Source of the DNA: Roseinatronobacter alkalisoli
GTDB taxonomy: Bacteria; Pseudomonadota; Alphaproteobacteria; Rhodobacterales; Rhodobacteraceae
Direction of reading: 5' to 3'
Length of the DNA: 64,000 nucleotides
Assembly (NCBI RefSeq): GCF_028745735.1
Contig: NZ_JAQZSM010000001.1
Location: forward strand, 124,001-188,000
Numbering within the stretch: the stretch's first letter is position 1; every line of letters begins with the position of its first letter. The notes under the pieces were generated by a model. It saw only the letters and a program-made list of their open reading frames with translations, was not told where the DNA came from and made no database searches. A program made the position numbers and the translations under genes. Shown here piece by piece: positions 55,918 to 64,000 of the stretch.

Positions 55918-55975
55918 GACAAGACTGTCTGTGGTGTGCCCGACAAGACTGTCTGTGGTGTGCCCGACAACACTG
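55918..55975. repeat. 24-base tandem direct repeat in a convergent gap
   Basis: A 24-base unit (55918-55941, starting GACAAGACTGTC and ending TGTGCCC) is repeated exactly at 55942-55965, and a third partial copy GACAACACTG follows at 55966-55975. It lies between the converging semialdehyde dehydrogenase and uxuA genes. The unit contains a short GACAAGACTGTC near-palindrome. No coding or known element matches. Confidence 0.8.
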
Positions 55976-56000
55976 CCTTTTGCCGTTCAGGCGCGCAGCT

Positions 56001-57218
56001 TCACCTGCGCAGCCCTTCCACCGGATGTGACAGTGCGGTCATGATGCCGCGCAGTTCCGCCAGCCCCTTCAGCCGCCCGATGGCGGGGTAGCCGGGTTGC
56101 GCCTTGCGCCCCAGATCATCCAGAATGTCCTGTCCATGGTCGGGACGCATGGGAATATCGCAATCGGCGCGCCCTGCATCGCGGCGCCGGGCTTCTTCGC
56201 GCAGCACGGCGGCAATAAGGGCGACCATATCGGTGCCGCCACCCAGATGTTCGGCTTCATGGAAGCTGCCTGCAATACTGTCGGTTTCGCACAGAACATT
56301 GCGCAGATGCAGGAAATGCACACGACTGCCAAGCCTGTCCATCATACCGGGAATGTCATTATCCGGTCGCGCACCAAGTGAACCGGAACACAGTGTTATG
56401 CCGTTCGCGGGCAGGTCCACGGCCGCCATCACGGCGCTGTAATCTGCTTCTGTCGACATGATGCGGTGCAGGCCCATAAGGGTGAAGGGCGGATCATCCG
56501 GATGGCAGCACAGGCGCAGGCCAAGTGCCTGGGCCACAGGTGCCACTTCGGACAGGAAATCCACCAGATGCGCGCGCAAACGTTGCGGGGTGATGCGGCT
56601 GTATTCGGCCAGATGGGCGCGCACATCTTCAAGGGTGAAATTCTCTGCCGCGCCGGGCAGGCCAAAGACCACATTGCGCGCAAGTGCCCCGCGCGCCGTC
56701 TCGTTCATACGCGCGGCGCGCGCTGCGGCTTCGGCGGCAATTTCGGCGGGGTATTCTTCGGCCGCGCCGGGGCGGGCCAGGATGTGAATGTCAAAGGCCG
56801 CGAAATCGGTATAGTCGAAACGCATGCAGGTCGCGCCATTGGGCAGACGCCATGCCAGATCGGTGCGCGTCCAGTCCAGCACCGGCATGAAATTATAGCA
56901 AATCACCTTGATCCCGGCTGCATGCAGATTGTGCAGCGATTGCTTATAGGCGTCGATATGCGCGCGCCAGTCACCCTGCTGTTTCTTGATGTCTTCTGAA
57001 ACCGGCAGGCTTTCGACGACTTCCCATGCCAGCCCCGATGCGCTGCCATCGCGCATCCGGCCAATTTCCGCCTGACGCTGTGCAATTTCCTGCGGGGTCC
57101 AGACGGCACCGGTCGGCACATGATGCAGCGCCGAAACCACGCCTTCGACCCCTGCCTGCATCATGTCATCAACCGAAACCAGATCCTTCGGCCCGAACCA
57201 TCGCCATGTCTGACGCAT
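56001..57218 (-). CDS. uxuA: mannonate dehydratase
   Basis: From the ATG at 57218 (AAAGGAG seven bases upstream) the protein is 405 residues beginning MRQTWRWFGPKDLVS, the canonical UxuA start. Conserved segments HHVPTGAVWT, CYNFMPVLDWTRTDL, LCCHPDDPP and MRPDHGQD contain the metal-binding His, Cys and Asp residues. It converts D-mannonate to 2-keto-3-deoxygluconate in glucuronate breakdown. No uxaC, uxuB or kdgK is adjacent; ChvE-type importers also take glucuronate, so a functional link to the neighbouring operon is possible. Confidence 0.95.
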   Translation of the reverse strand: MRQTWRWFGPKDLVSVDDMMQAGVEGVVSALHHVPTGAVWTPQEIAQRQAEIGRMRDGSASGLAWEVVESLPVSEDIKKQQGDWRAHIDAYKQSLHNLHAAGIKVICYNFMPVLDWTRTDLAWRLPNGATCMRFDYTDFAAFDIHILARPGAAEEYPAEIAAEAAARAARMNETARGALARNVVFGLPGAAENFTLEDVRAHLAEYSRITPQRLRAHLVDFLSEVAPVAQALGLRLCCHPDDPPFTLMGLHRIMSTEADYSAVMAAVDLPANGITLCSGSLGARPDNDIPGMMDRLGSRVHFLHLRNVLCETDSIAGSFHEAEHLGGGTDMVALIAAVLREEARRRDAGRADCDIPMRPDHGQDILDDLGRKAQPGYPAIGRLKGLAELRGIMTALSHPVEGLRR

Positions 57219-57256
57219 GCCCATTCTCCTTTGCCCACGCGGTGGCATTCTCAAAC

Positions 57257-57274
57257 TTATGATCTGTGTCATAA
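57257..57274. promoter_or_regulatory. operator candidate upstream of uxuA
   Basis: TTATGA-N6-TCATAA (57257-57274) is an exact inverted repeat 39-56 bases before the uxuA ATG, and AACAT (57273-57277) with ATGTT (57287-57291) forms another just beyond. Both lie in the only AT-rich part of the gap, where the promoter must be. The regulator is not encoded nearby. Confidence 0.45.
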
Positions 57275-57349
57275 CATCTGAAAATTATGTTGACTAGTAT
57301 GGAAGCGGGATTGCATGGATTATTTCGACAGATGGATCAATGGCAATGA

Positions 57350-58777
57350 TCACTGCGCGGTGGCATCGGTGATCAAGGGAAGGGCAATCGCGACACAACA
57401 GCCGTTTTGTACGTGTTTCAGGTAGGCCCTTCCGCCATGCGCGACAGCGATTGAACGCACGATTGCCAGCCCAAGGCCGCAGCCTGATCGCGTCTGGTCG
57501 GCGCCATGTGGCTGCGACAATCTGACGAAACGTTCGAATACCTGCTCGAAATCCGCGGTGGGAATGCCCGGCCCGTCATCTTCGACAAATAATAACACCT
57601 GCCCGCCATCAGTTTCCAGCCGCAGGTTTATTTCCCCCCCTTTGCGTGTGCCATAGCGCAAGGCATTGTCCAGCAGGTTCTCGATTGCCTCGCGCAGCAG
57701 GATTGCATTGCCGTGGACCTGCAAGTGGTGTTCCGGGGCGGTCAGATTTATGTCCGTCCCGGCGGCCAGTGCAAGCGGCGCAAATCTGCGCGCCATATCC
57801 GCGACGATCAGACCGAAATCCGTGGGGGCCATTTCGGTTGTGGCGGAATGCTCGGCGGTTTCCAGACTCAGCAACTGCTGGCTCAGGCGCGACAAATCGC
57901 CTGCTGCTTCATGCAGATCAAGGATACGGGCATGGCGTTGGTCCGCGTCTGCCGTGGACAGGGCCGCTTCGGCCTGTGCGCGGATGGCCGCGACAGGATT
58001 GCGGATCTGATGCGCGGCGTTTGCGATGAATGCGTTGCGCCGCTCCAGTTCGGTCTGCAGGCGGGCAAAAAGGGTATTCATGGTCGCGACCAGTGGCTTG
58101 ACTTCGGTCGGAACCGGGCGCCGGATCGGGCCAAGTTCGGACGGGCTGCGCAGGGAAATGGCTTCGCGGAGTTCTGTCAGCGGGCGCAGGCCCCGCCCGA
58201 TACTGAACCAGACGAACCCGGCGGCTGTCACAACAACCAGAATCAGGATTGCAAGCGCCTGTCGTAAAATGACAAGACTCAGCGCGCGGCGTTGCGTGGT
58301 CGTTTGCCAGACCAGAACCGTGGTCCAGCCATCAAAGAACGGGTCAGCGATGAATTCCCGCAATGCTACCGCACGCACTGCTTTGCCGTTGTAGTCGAAA
58401 TCAAAGAAATGCGGTGCGCCGCTTGTCAGGTCATCGGGAATGACATTCACCGGCATATCGGTATAGCCCGCCAGAATGCGCCCGTCCGCAGCAGAGACGT
58501 TATAGAAAATAGGGTCGCCCAACACACTGACCAGCGATTCCAGCAATGCGTCGGACACCACATCACCCTGGGTGATGATGACTTCGCGCGCGACGGCATG
58601 TGCCACGACTTTCAGCGCATCGTCATAAAGGGTTTGCGACATGGTTTGCGCCTGCCAGTATCGCATCGTTCCCGACATCATGGCGACCGCGACAAGCGGC
58701 ACAATGATGATCACGAAAAGCCGCAGCCGCAGCGACCCTGCGGATTGGGCAGGGCGTTGGCGCCAGTCGGGTTTCAT
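57350..58777 (-). CDS. tctE: sensor histidine kinase, TctE type
   Basis: The 475-residue membrane kinase has two membrane segments (about residues 17-35 and 170-193) bracketing a periplasmic sensor with the 2CSK_N layout, a HAMP-like linker, H-box NAAHQIRNPVAAI (His256) and the ATPase N-box and G-boxes (ENLLDNALRYG, EDDGPGIP, GCGLGLAIV). TctE senses tricarboxylates and phosphorylates TctD. It overlaps tctD by four bases and is divergent from tctC. Confidence 0.9.
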   Translation of the reverse strand: MKPDWRQRPAQSAGSLRLRLFVIIIVPLVAVAMMSGTMRYWQAQTMSQTLYDDALKVVAHAVAREVIITQGDVVSDALLESLVSVLGDPIFYNVSAADGRILAGYTDMPVNVIPDDLTSGAPHFFDFDYNGKAVRAVALREFIADPFFDGWTTVLVWQTTTQRRALSLVILRQALAILILVVVTAAGFVWFSIGRGLRPLTELREAISLRSPSELGPIRRPVPTEVKPLVATMNTLFARLQTELERRNAFIANAAHQIRNPVAAIRAQAEAALSTADADQRHARILDLHEAAGDLSRLSQQLLSLETAEHSATTEMAPTDFGLIVADMARRFAPLALAAGTDINLTAPEHHLQVHGNAILLREAIENLLDNALRYGTRKGGEINLRLETDGGQVLLFVEDDGPGIPTADFEQVFERFVRLSQPHGADQTRSGCGLGLAIVRSIAVAHGGRAYLKHVQNGCCVAIALPLITDATAQ

Positions 58778-59445
58778 GCCTCGCCGATCTGCATCAGGTA
58801 TCCCAGCCCCCGCAATGTGCGGATTGTCAGCCCATGCCCGTCCAGCCTGCGCCGCAAACGCGAGACCAGTAATTCCACGGCATTTGCATCTATATCCGCG
58901 CCGATGCCGTAGATGCGTTCGCCAAGCTGGTCCTTGGAGAGCACGCGGCCGGGATTGTCGATAAAGGCCTCGAACAGTGCGAGTTCCCGGCGCGAGATTG
59001 TCAGCACCCCGTCTTTGGTGGAAAGGCTGCGGGCCGCGCTGTCATAGGTGATAGCGCCGATTGCTTCCTTGGTTGGGCGGGCATCTTGCGGGCGTCGTGA
59101 CAATGCCCGGATGCGTGCATGGAATTCCGCCATCTCAAAGGGTTTTACAAGATAGTCATCAGCCCCCGCATCCAGCCCCGCAACGCGGTCGGATACCTGG
59201 CCTTGCGCTGTCAGTATCAGCACCGGGAAACCCTGCGCGCGCGCGCGGGCTGCGCGTAATATTTCCAGCCCGCTCATGCCCGGCAGGTTCACATCAACCA
59301 CGGCCAGATCGGCCCCGTTCAGCGCAAGAAAGCTGTCTGCCTCGGTTCCGTTGTCAAGCCAGTCAACGGAATGGCCCGCATCCTGCAGCGAATGAATCAG
59401 CGCGCGTGCCAGAATGGCGTTGTCTTCGATCAGGACAATCCGCAT
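58774..59445 (-). CDS. tctD: OmpR-family response regulator, TctD type
   Basis: The ATG at 59445 (GAAGGAG upstream) gives 223 residues: a receiver domain with phosphoacceptor Asp51 and Lys101, and a winged-helix DNA-binding domain (KDQLGERIYG; VELLVSRLRRRLDG; IRTLRGLGYLM). It should activate the divergent tctC-tctAB operon. Two 11-bp-phased direct repeats in the gap are a fitting binding site. Confidence 0.92.
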   Translation of the reverse strand: MRIVLIEDNAILARALIHSLQDAGHSVDWLDNGTEADSFLALNGADLAVVDVNLPGMSGLEILRAARARAQGFPVLILTAQGQVSDRVAGLDAGADDYLVKPFEMAEFHARIRALSRRPQDARPTKEAIGAITYDSAARSLSTKDGVLTISRRELALFEAFIDNPGRVLSKDQLGERIYGIGADIDANAVELLVSRLRRRLDGHGLTIRTLRGLGYLMQIGEA

Positions 59446-59478
59446 CCCGACTCCTTCTTCCGGCTTCCTGTTTTCAGG

Positions 59479-59498
59479 TCTGACAGGATTCTGACAGG
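59479..59498. promoter_or_regulatory. TctD binding site candidate (11-bp direct repeats)
   Basis: TCTGACAGG occurs at 59479-59487 and 59490-59498, offset by exactly 11 bases, the head-to-tail spacing used by OmpR/PhoB-family dimers. It lies 34 bases before tctD and about 80 before tctC, between the divergent promoters. A related CTG-TTTT-CAGG is just upstream (59468-59478). Confidence 0.65.
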
Positions 59499-59579
59499 TT
59501 TGGTGCTTATGCGATAGCCTGCACGACAGAATGTGGAGGCAGTCTGTCAAAAGTGCGCAAAATGAACTGGGAGGTCAAC

Positions 59580-60683
59580 ATGACAGTTACAACACACACC
59601 CGGCGCGGGGCGCTGGGGGTATTCGCTGCGGCAGCAACGGCGTTTGCTTTTGCAGCACCGGCACAGGCGCAGGTGGATTTTTCGGGTCAGACCATTGAAT
59701 GGATCATTCCGTTCGGAACCGGCGGGGGGTCTGATACCTGGGCGCGGTTCAATGCGCCGTTCCTGTCCCGGCACCTGCCCGGCAACCCGACTGTGGTTGT
59801 GGTGAACGAACCCGGCGGCGGGTCAACCCGCGGTACGAATCTGTTTGCGCAGCGCGCCCGCGCTGATGGTCAGACAATTCTGGGCACATCCGGTTCGACG
59901 CAATTCCCCTATCTGCTGGGCGATCCGCGCGTGCGCTATGAATATCAGGATTGGTCGGTTGTCATGGTCGGGCCTACGGGTGGTGTGGCCTATGTCTCGC
60001 CGTCTACGGGTGTCGAGAGCATTGATGATATTGCCAATTTGCAAGGGCAGCGGCTGGTCTATGCCAGCCAGGGCGCGACGTCACTTGATCTGGTGCCGAT
60101 GCTTGCATTCAAGCTTCTGGGGCTGGATGTAAACTATGTCTTTGGTTTTGGCGGGCGCGGTGACGGCCGGCTGGCGTTCGAACGTGGCGAAGTCAATATC
60201 GACTATCAGACATCATCCGCGTTTATCGGGAACGTGACCCCGCTGGTTGAAGAAGGCAAGGCCGTCCCGATCATGTCCTGGGGTGTTCTGGACGAAGACG
60301 GTAACCCGCAGCGCGACCCGACATTCCCGGACCTGCCAATTCTGGAAGAGGTCTATGAAGCGATGCATGGTGAAGCCCCTTCAGGACCAATGTATGACGC
60401 CTACAAGGCGTTCAACACGGCAGGGTTTGCCGCGCAGAAAATGGTCGTTCTGCCGGAAGGCGCGTCTGATGAGCTGGTCGAAACCTATCGTCAGGCGTGG
60501 CGCGACGTGTTCGAAGACCCCGAATATCAGGAGTCGTTCGAGGCCGCTCTGGGTAGCTACGGGCAGGTAACGGACCGCGGGGCAGATGCTTTGTTCGCTG
60601 CTGGCACCAATATCGATCCCGAAGTGCGCGCCATGGTCGTCGACATGCTGTCTGACGAATATAACGTGCGCCTGGGCGACTGA
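59580..60683 (+). CDS. tctC: tripartite tricarboxylate transporter substrate-binding protein
   Basis: The ATG at 59580 with TGGGAGGTCAAC upstream gives 367 residues: a signal peptide cleaved after AQA (about residue 30) and a TctC/Bug-type binding fold (TIEWIIPFGTGGGSDTWARF; VNEPGGGSTRGTNLFAQ). It binds a carboxylate such as citrate or a related tricarboxylate in the periplasm for the TctAB permease. It is about 40 residues longer than typical Bug proteins. Confidence 0.9.
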   Translation: MTVTTHTRRGALGVFAAAATAFAFAAPAQAQVDFSGQTIEWIIPFGTGGGSDTWARFNAPFLSRHLPGNPTVVVVNEPGGGSTRGTNLFAQRARADGQTILGTSGSTQFPYLLGDPRVRYEYQDWSVVMVGPTGGVAYVSPSTGVESIDDIANLQGQRLVYASQGATSLDLVPMLAFKLLGLDVNYVFGFGGRGDGRLAFERGEVNIDYQTSSAFIGNVTPLVEEGKAVPIMSWGVLDEDGNPQRDPTFPDLPILEEVYEAMHGEAPSGPMYDAYKAFNTAGFAAQKMVVLPEGASDELVETYRQAWRDVFEDPEYQESFEAALGSYGQVTDRGADALFAAGTNIDPEVRAMVVDMLSDEYNVRLGD

Positions 60684-60806
60684 GCGACACCGGACACTCA
60701 CCCCTCGGGCGCAAGCGCGGCCGGGGGGCTTTCCTATTTCTGATGGCAGCCGAACCCGCGCAACCCAAGAGGCTGCGTGTACCGCGCATATCCGCAGGAG
60801 CCCCAG

Positions 60807-62813
60807 ATGTTAGATGTTTTTCTTTCCGCATTGGCCGACATCCTGACCGTCAAGCATATCGGTTACATGATGATCGGCGTGGTTGTCGGCCTGATGATCG
60901 GTATTTTTCCGGGATTGGGCGGGATTGCAGGCCTGTCGCTGATGATCCCGTTCCTGTATGGCATGGACACCACATCGGCGCTGGCCATGCTGATCGGGCT
61001 GGTGGCTGTCATTCCCACATCAGACACATTTGCCAGCGTTCTGATGGGCATTCCCGGATCATCAGCGTCACAGGCCACGGTTCTGGACGGCTTTCCCATG
61101 GCCAAACGGGGCGAGGCGGCGCGTGCGTTGTCTGCGGCGTTTTTCGCGTCGCTGACTGGCGGGATTATCGGTGCGGTTGTTCTGACAGGCTTCGTTCTGA
61201 TCGCGCGACCTGTGATCCTGGCATTCAGTTCTGCGGAATTATTCATGCTTTCGGTATTCGGCCTGTCGATGGTCGGTGTGTTGGCCGGGAAGTCGCTGGT
61301 CAAGGGGGTCGCGGCCTGCGCATTGGGGCTGATCATCGGCTCGATCGGTGGTGCGCCGGCCACAGGCGAATTCCGCATGGTGTTCGGCGTGGACTATCTG
61401 TATGATGGAATTCCCCTTGTTATCATCGGTTTGGGCCTGTTTGCCGTACCCGAAATCATTGATCTTCTGCGCAGGGACCGCTCCATCGCGGAGGGCGCGA
61501 AATTGGGTTCTGGCTGGCTTACAGGCATTCGTGATGTGGCCCGGAACTGGTGGCTGACACTGCGCTGCTCTGGCATCGGGGCCTTGATCGGGGCGATACC
61601 GGGACTGGGGGGAACCGTGGTGGACTGGATCGCCTATGGCCACGCAGTGCAGACGGTCAAGGATAACCCACATTTCGGGCGGGGTGATGTGCGCGGTGTG
61701 ATCGCGCCTGAATCGGCCAATAATGCCAAGGAAGGCGGCGGTCTGCTTCCTACACTTCTGTTCGGCATTCCGGGTGGCGGGGCGATGGCGGTTTTCCTGG
61801 GCGGCATGGTGCTGCTGGGCATTCAGCCCGGACCATCCATGGTGGGCAGTAATCTGGACCTGACCTATACGATCATCTGGTCGCTGGCACTGGCGAACGT
61901 GCTGGGGGCGGGGCTGTGCATTCTGCTGGCCGTGCCGATTTCCCGGCTGACGCTGATCCCGTTCCGGCTGTTGGCACCATTCATGATTGTGGTGATCTGC
62001 TTTGCCGCGTTTCAGGCAACGCGGACACTGGATGATCTGATTGTGTTGCTGGCGACAGGGGTTCTGGGCGTTTACATGCGCCGCTTTGGCTGGCCGCGGC
62101 CCGCGCTGCTGATCGGCTTTGTGCTGGCGACGCAGGCGGAAACCTATCTGTATCAGGCCGTGCAGTTCTATGGTTGGGAATTCCTGACACGTACCGGCGT
62201 CATGATCATCATCGGCATTACCGCCGGATCGATCTGGCTGGGTCTGCGCGCGCGTGTGTCAGAGGTAAGCCCCGAAGAAGTGCTTGCACTGGAAGCGCGC
62301 GACGACGCTGCTGGCCCGGCGGCGAATATACGCGCCCGCGCGCCGCAGATCCTGTTTGCCTTGGTTGCTTTCGGGTTTTTCAGTGTCGGGCTGCATGACG
62401 CGCTTCAGCATAGTTTTCTGGGGCAGGTCTTTCCATTGATCATGGCCAGTGCGGGTATGCTGTTCACGGCGCTGGTGCTGGGGTTTCTGATCCTTGGCAA
62501 ACCCAATCATGCTGTTTCAAGTGATACCGAGCATCTGGAGCGCCCGGATGCCGAACCCCAGCGTTCAACCCTTGGCGCACTCGCATGGGTGGCGTCGCTG
62601 GTCGCGCTGACGGCGGTGGTTGGTTTCGTCACCGCATTGGTGGTCTTTTTCGTGGCGTTCCTGAAGATACGGGCGCGGGCAAGCTGGCTGATGACGCTAC
62701 TTCTGACCGGGGGCTGCACGGGTTTTGTGCTGACACTCGCTTCGGCGCTGAACATGCGCTTTCCGGGCGGGCTGCTGCAGGAACTGTACCGCCTGCCCTG
62801 GCCCTTCAGTTAA
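60807..62813 (+). CDS. tctA: fused tricarboxylate transporter membrane protein TctA-TctB
   Basis: The ATG at 60807 (GCAGGAG upstream) gives 668 residues. Residues 1-500 match TctA (about 12 helices, GIFPGLGGIAGLS, GIPGSSASQAT, the second GAIPGLGGTVVDW and LFGIPGGGAMAVFLGG). Residues about 515-668 add a linker and four helices resembling the small subunit TctB (ends in a FPGGLLQELYRLPW tail). In Salmonella and most bacteria TctA and TctB are separate genes. The fused protein would form the whole permease, using an ion gradient with TctC. No separate tctB is present. Confidence 0.85.
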   Translation: MLDVFLSALADILTVKHIGYMMIGVVVGLMIGIFPGLGGIAGLSLMIPFLYGMDTTSALAMLIGLVAVIPTSDTFASVLMGIPGSSASQATVLDGFPMAKRGEAARALSAAFFASLTGGIIGAVVLTGFVLIARPVILAFSSAELFMLSVFGLSMVGVLAGKSLVKGVAACALGLIIGSIGGAPATGEFRMVFGVDYLYDGIPLVIIGLGLFAVPEIIDLLRRDRSIAEGAKLGSGWLTGIRDVARNWWLTLRCSGIGALIGAIPGLGGTVVDWIAYGHAVQTVKDNPHFGRGDVRGVIAPESANNAKEGGGLLPTLLFGIPGGGAMAVFLGGMVLLGIQPGPSMVGSNLDLTYTIIWSLALANVLGAGLCILLAVPISRLTLIPFRLLAPFMIVVICFAAFQATRTLDDLIVLLATGVLGVYMRRFGWPRPALLIGFVLATQAETYLYQAVQFYGWEFLTRTGVMIIIGITAGSIWLGLRARVSEVSPEEVLALEARDDAAGPAANIRARAPQILFALVAFGFFSVGLHDALQHSFLGQVFPLIMASAGMLFTALVLGFLILGKPNHAVSSDTEHLERPDAEPQRSTLGALAWVASLVALTAVVGFVTALVVFFVAFLKIRARASWLMTLLLTGGCTGFVLTLASALNMRFPGGLLQELYRLPWPFS

Positions 62814-62819
62814 GGAACG

Positions 62820-63920
62820 ATGCCCATGCAAACTGCAATCCCTTTCATCTTTATGCGCGGCGGCACATCAAGGGGACCGTATTTCCATGCCGAAGATTTG
62901 CCGACAGACCGCGAAACCCTGTCGAATGTCCTGCGTGCCGCAATCGGGTCCGGGCATCCGCTGAATATCGACGGTCTGGGCGGCGGGGCAAGCGTGACCA
63001 CCAAAGTCGCGATCCTGTCACGCTCGGATTGCGACGGGGTGGATGTCGAATACTTGTTTGCGCAGGTTGACCCAATGCGTGAGGCTGTGGATTTCCGCCC
63101 CACCTGTGGCAATATCATGGCCGGTGTCGGCGCGGCGGCACTTGAGATGGGACTTGTTCCTGTGCAGCGCGGCGAGACCCGCTTGCGCATCCACGCGGTC
63201 AATACGGGTGCGCTGGTCGATACCGTGGTGCAAACCCCGGACGGGCAGGTGTGCTATGACGGCACGCAAACCATTGCCGGGGTGCCGGGCAGTGCCGCGC
63301 CTGTGACCTTGGGTTTCACAGGGATTGTGGGAACAGCGACCGGGGCCATGTTGCCCACAGGGAAGGCGCGCGATGTGATTGACGGTGTTGCGGTTACCTT
63401 GATCGACGTTGCCATGCCGATGATGATCCTGCGCGCTGCCGATATCGGATTACGCGGCGACGAATCCCGCGAGGAGATCGACGAGAATACGCAATTGCTG
63501 GCGCGCATCGAGTCGATGCGCTGCAAGGCAGGCCCGATGATGGGGTTGGGCGCGGATGTTTCCGGTGCGGTCATGCCCAAGGTCGGGCTGATTTCGGCGC
63601 CTGTGACGGGCGGGGCGTTGCGTGCGCGTTACCTGACACCTTGGACCTGTCATCCCAGCATGGCGGTTACTGGCGCGCAATGCCTGTCGGCTTGCGCTGT
63701 GCTGCCGGGGTCAGTGGCAGAAGGGTTGGCAGTGACACCTGCCACTGGCCCTGCAGAACTGCTTATTGAACATCCGATCGGGTTTTTGCCCGTTGTGCTG
63801 GATTTCGTCCGCGATTCCGATGGTGCCACGATCCATAGCGCGGGTATCGTGCGCACTGCGCGGATGCTGGCACGGGGGCATGTAATGGTCCCGAGCGCGG
63901 TCTGGGACGGCGCGCGCTGA
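62820..63920 (+). CDS. PrpF/4-oxalomesaconate tautomerase family isomerase
   Basis: The 366-residue protein opens with FMRGGTSRGPYFHAEDLP and has RPTCGNIMAGVGAAALEMG and MPMMILRAADIGLRGDE, marks of the PrpF superfamily and particularly of 4-oxalomesaconate tautomerase (GalD). The family catalyses proton shifts or double-bond isomerisation in unsaturated tricarboxylates: 4-oxalomesaconate in the protocatechuate 4,5-cleavage and gallate routes, or aconitates (PrpF). Its position six bases after tctAB suggests that it processes the imported tricarboxylate. The start may be the ATG at 62820 or 62826. Substrate is open. Confidence 0.85.
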   Translation: MPMQTAIPFIFMRGGTSRGPYFHAEDLPTDRETLSNVLRAAIGSGHPLNIDGLGGGASVTTKVAILSRSDCDGVDVEYLFAQVDPMREAVDFRPTCGNIMAGVGAAALEMGLVPVQRGETRLRIHAVNTGALVDTVVQTPDGQVCYDGTQTIAGVPGSAAPVTLGFTGIVGTATGAMLPTGKARDVIDGVAVTLIDVAMPMMILRAADIGLRGDESREEIDENTQLLARIESMRCKAGPMMGLGADVSGAVMPKVGLISAPVTGGALRARYLTPWTCHPSMAVTGAQCLSACAVLPGSVAEGLAVTPATGPAELLIEHPIGFLPVVLDFVRDSDGATIHSAGIVRTARMLARGHVMVPSAVWDGAR

Positions 63921-64000
63921 CACGCGGGTATCGGCGGGCGCTATATTTTTTCCCCGAAGCATTTTCAGCTTGTTGCCGTTGCTGCAACCCTGTCGAAACG

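Noticed and set aside
1-64000. Mobile elements, CRISPR arrays, tRNA or rRNA genes
   Set aside because: No transposase or integrase reading frames, no repeat-spacer arrays and no tRNA cloverleaf or rRNA sequence were recognised in the gaps.

Overview
The window looks like an ordinary chromosomal segment of an alphaproteobacterium of the Rhodobacterales (Rhodobacteraceae/Paracoccaceae type). The evidence is about 60% or higher GC, tightly packed genes with many 4-base ATGA/TTGA overlaps, Rhodobacter-style conserved blocks (radA-cvpA-purF; rpsF-rpsR-rplI; UPF0262-phosphatase-infA-maf-RNase E/G-yacG), a Rhodobacter-type ferredoxin-NADP reductase and UPF0262. I saw no insertion sequence, integrase, phage gene, CRISPR array, rRNA or tRNA.

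Layout. 1-5.6 kb: the 3' part of an alpha-2-macroglobulin gene overlapping pbpC. 6-8.6 kb: ferredoxin-NADP reductase, an Lrp/AsnC regulator, an SH3-domain exported protein and a DUF1499 protein. 8.6-13.1 kb: a putrescine/agmatine module (agmatinase, FAD amine oxidoreductase, class III aminotransferase, GntR regulator) with a palindromic operator candidate. 13.2-15.5 kb: glutaryl-CoA dehydrogenase divergent from a LysR regulator. 15.6-22.8 kb: CDF metal exporter, radA, cvpA, purF, a DUF1284 protein, bioY and the rpsF-rpsR-rplI operon. 22.8-28.5 kb: an ArsR-family regulator with the cysteine spacing of the persulfide sensors BigR/SqrR, then a long operon ending in infA, maf, an RNase E/G-type gene and a short yacG. 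28.9-39.1 kb: pstS-pstC-pstA-pstB-phoR (both permeases carry large extra domains; phoU and phoB are absent), then a SulP transporter with a structured leader and a tandem universal stress protein.

39.1-46.5 kb is the accessory part: a stand-alone Hen1-type RNA 3'-end methyltransferase, an orphan family-5 substrate-binding protein, two adjacent overlapping genes each carrying one frameshift, a DUF3179 protein, a TetR/AhpD-like convergent pair and a Tat-exported pseudoazurin. 46.8-55.8 kb is a sugar operon: a ChvE-GguA-GguB type importer followed by enzymes matching the non-phosphorylative (Weimberg-type) oxidation of L-arabinose or a related sugar to 2-oxoglutarate. Mannonate dehydratase (uxuA) follows on the other strand. 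57.3-63.9 kb holds a tricarboxylate system: the TctDE two-component pair divergent from tctC, a tctA-tctB fusion and a PrpF/4-oxalomesaconate tautomerase-like isomerase, with two 11-bp-phased direct repeats in the divergent promoter that fit an OmpR-family response regulator site.

The points most worth a second look are the Hen1 domain protein without its usual partner domain or a visible Pnkp, the structured RNA upstream of sulP, the helically phased repeat array upstream of the BigR/SqrR-like gene, the TctA-TctB fusion with its isomerase, and the double-frameshift locus at 41.7-43.2 kb.
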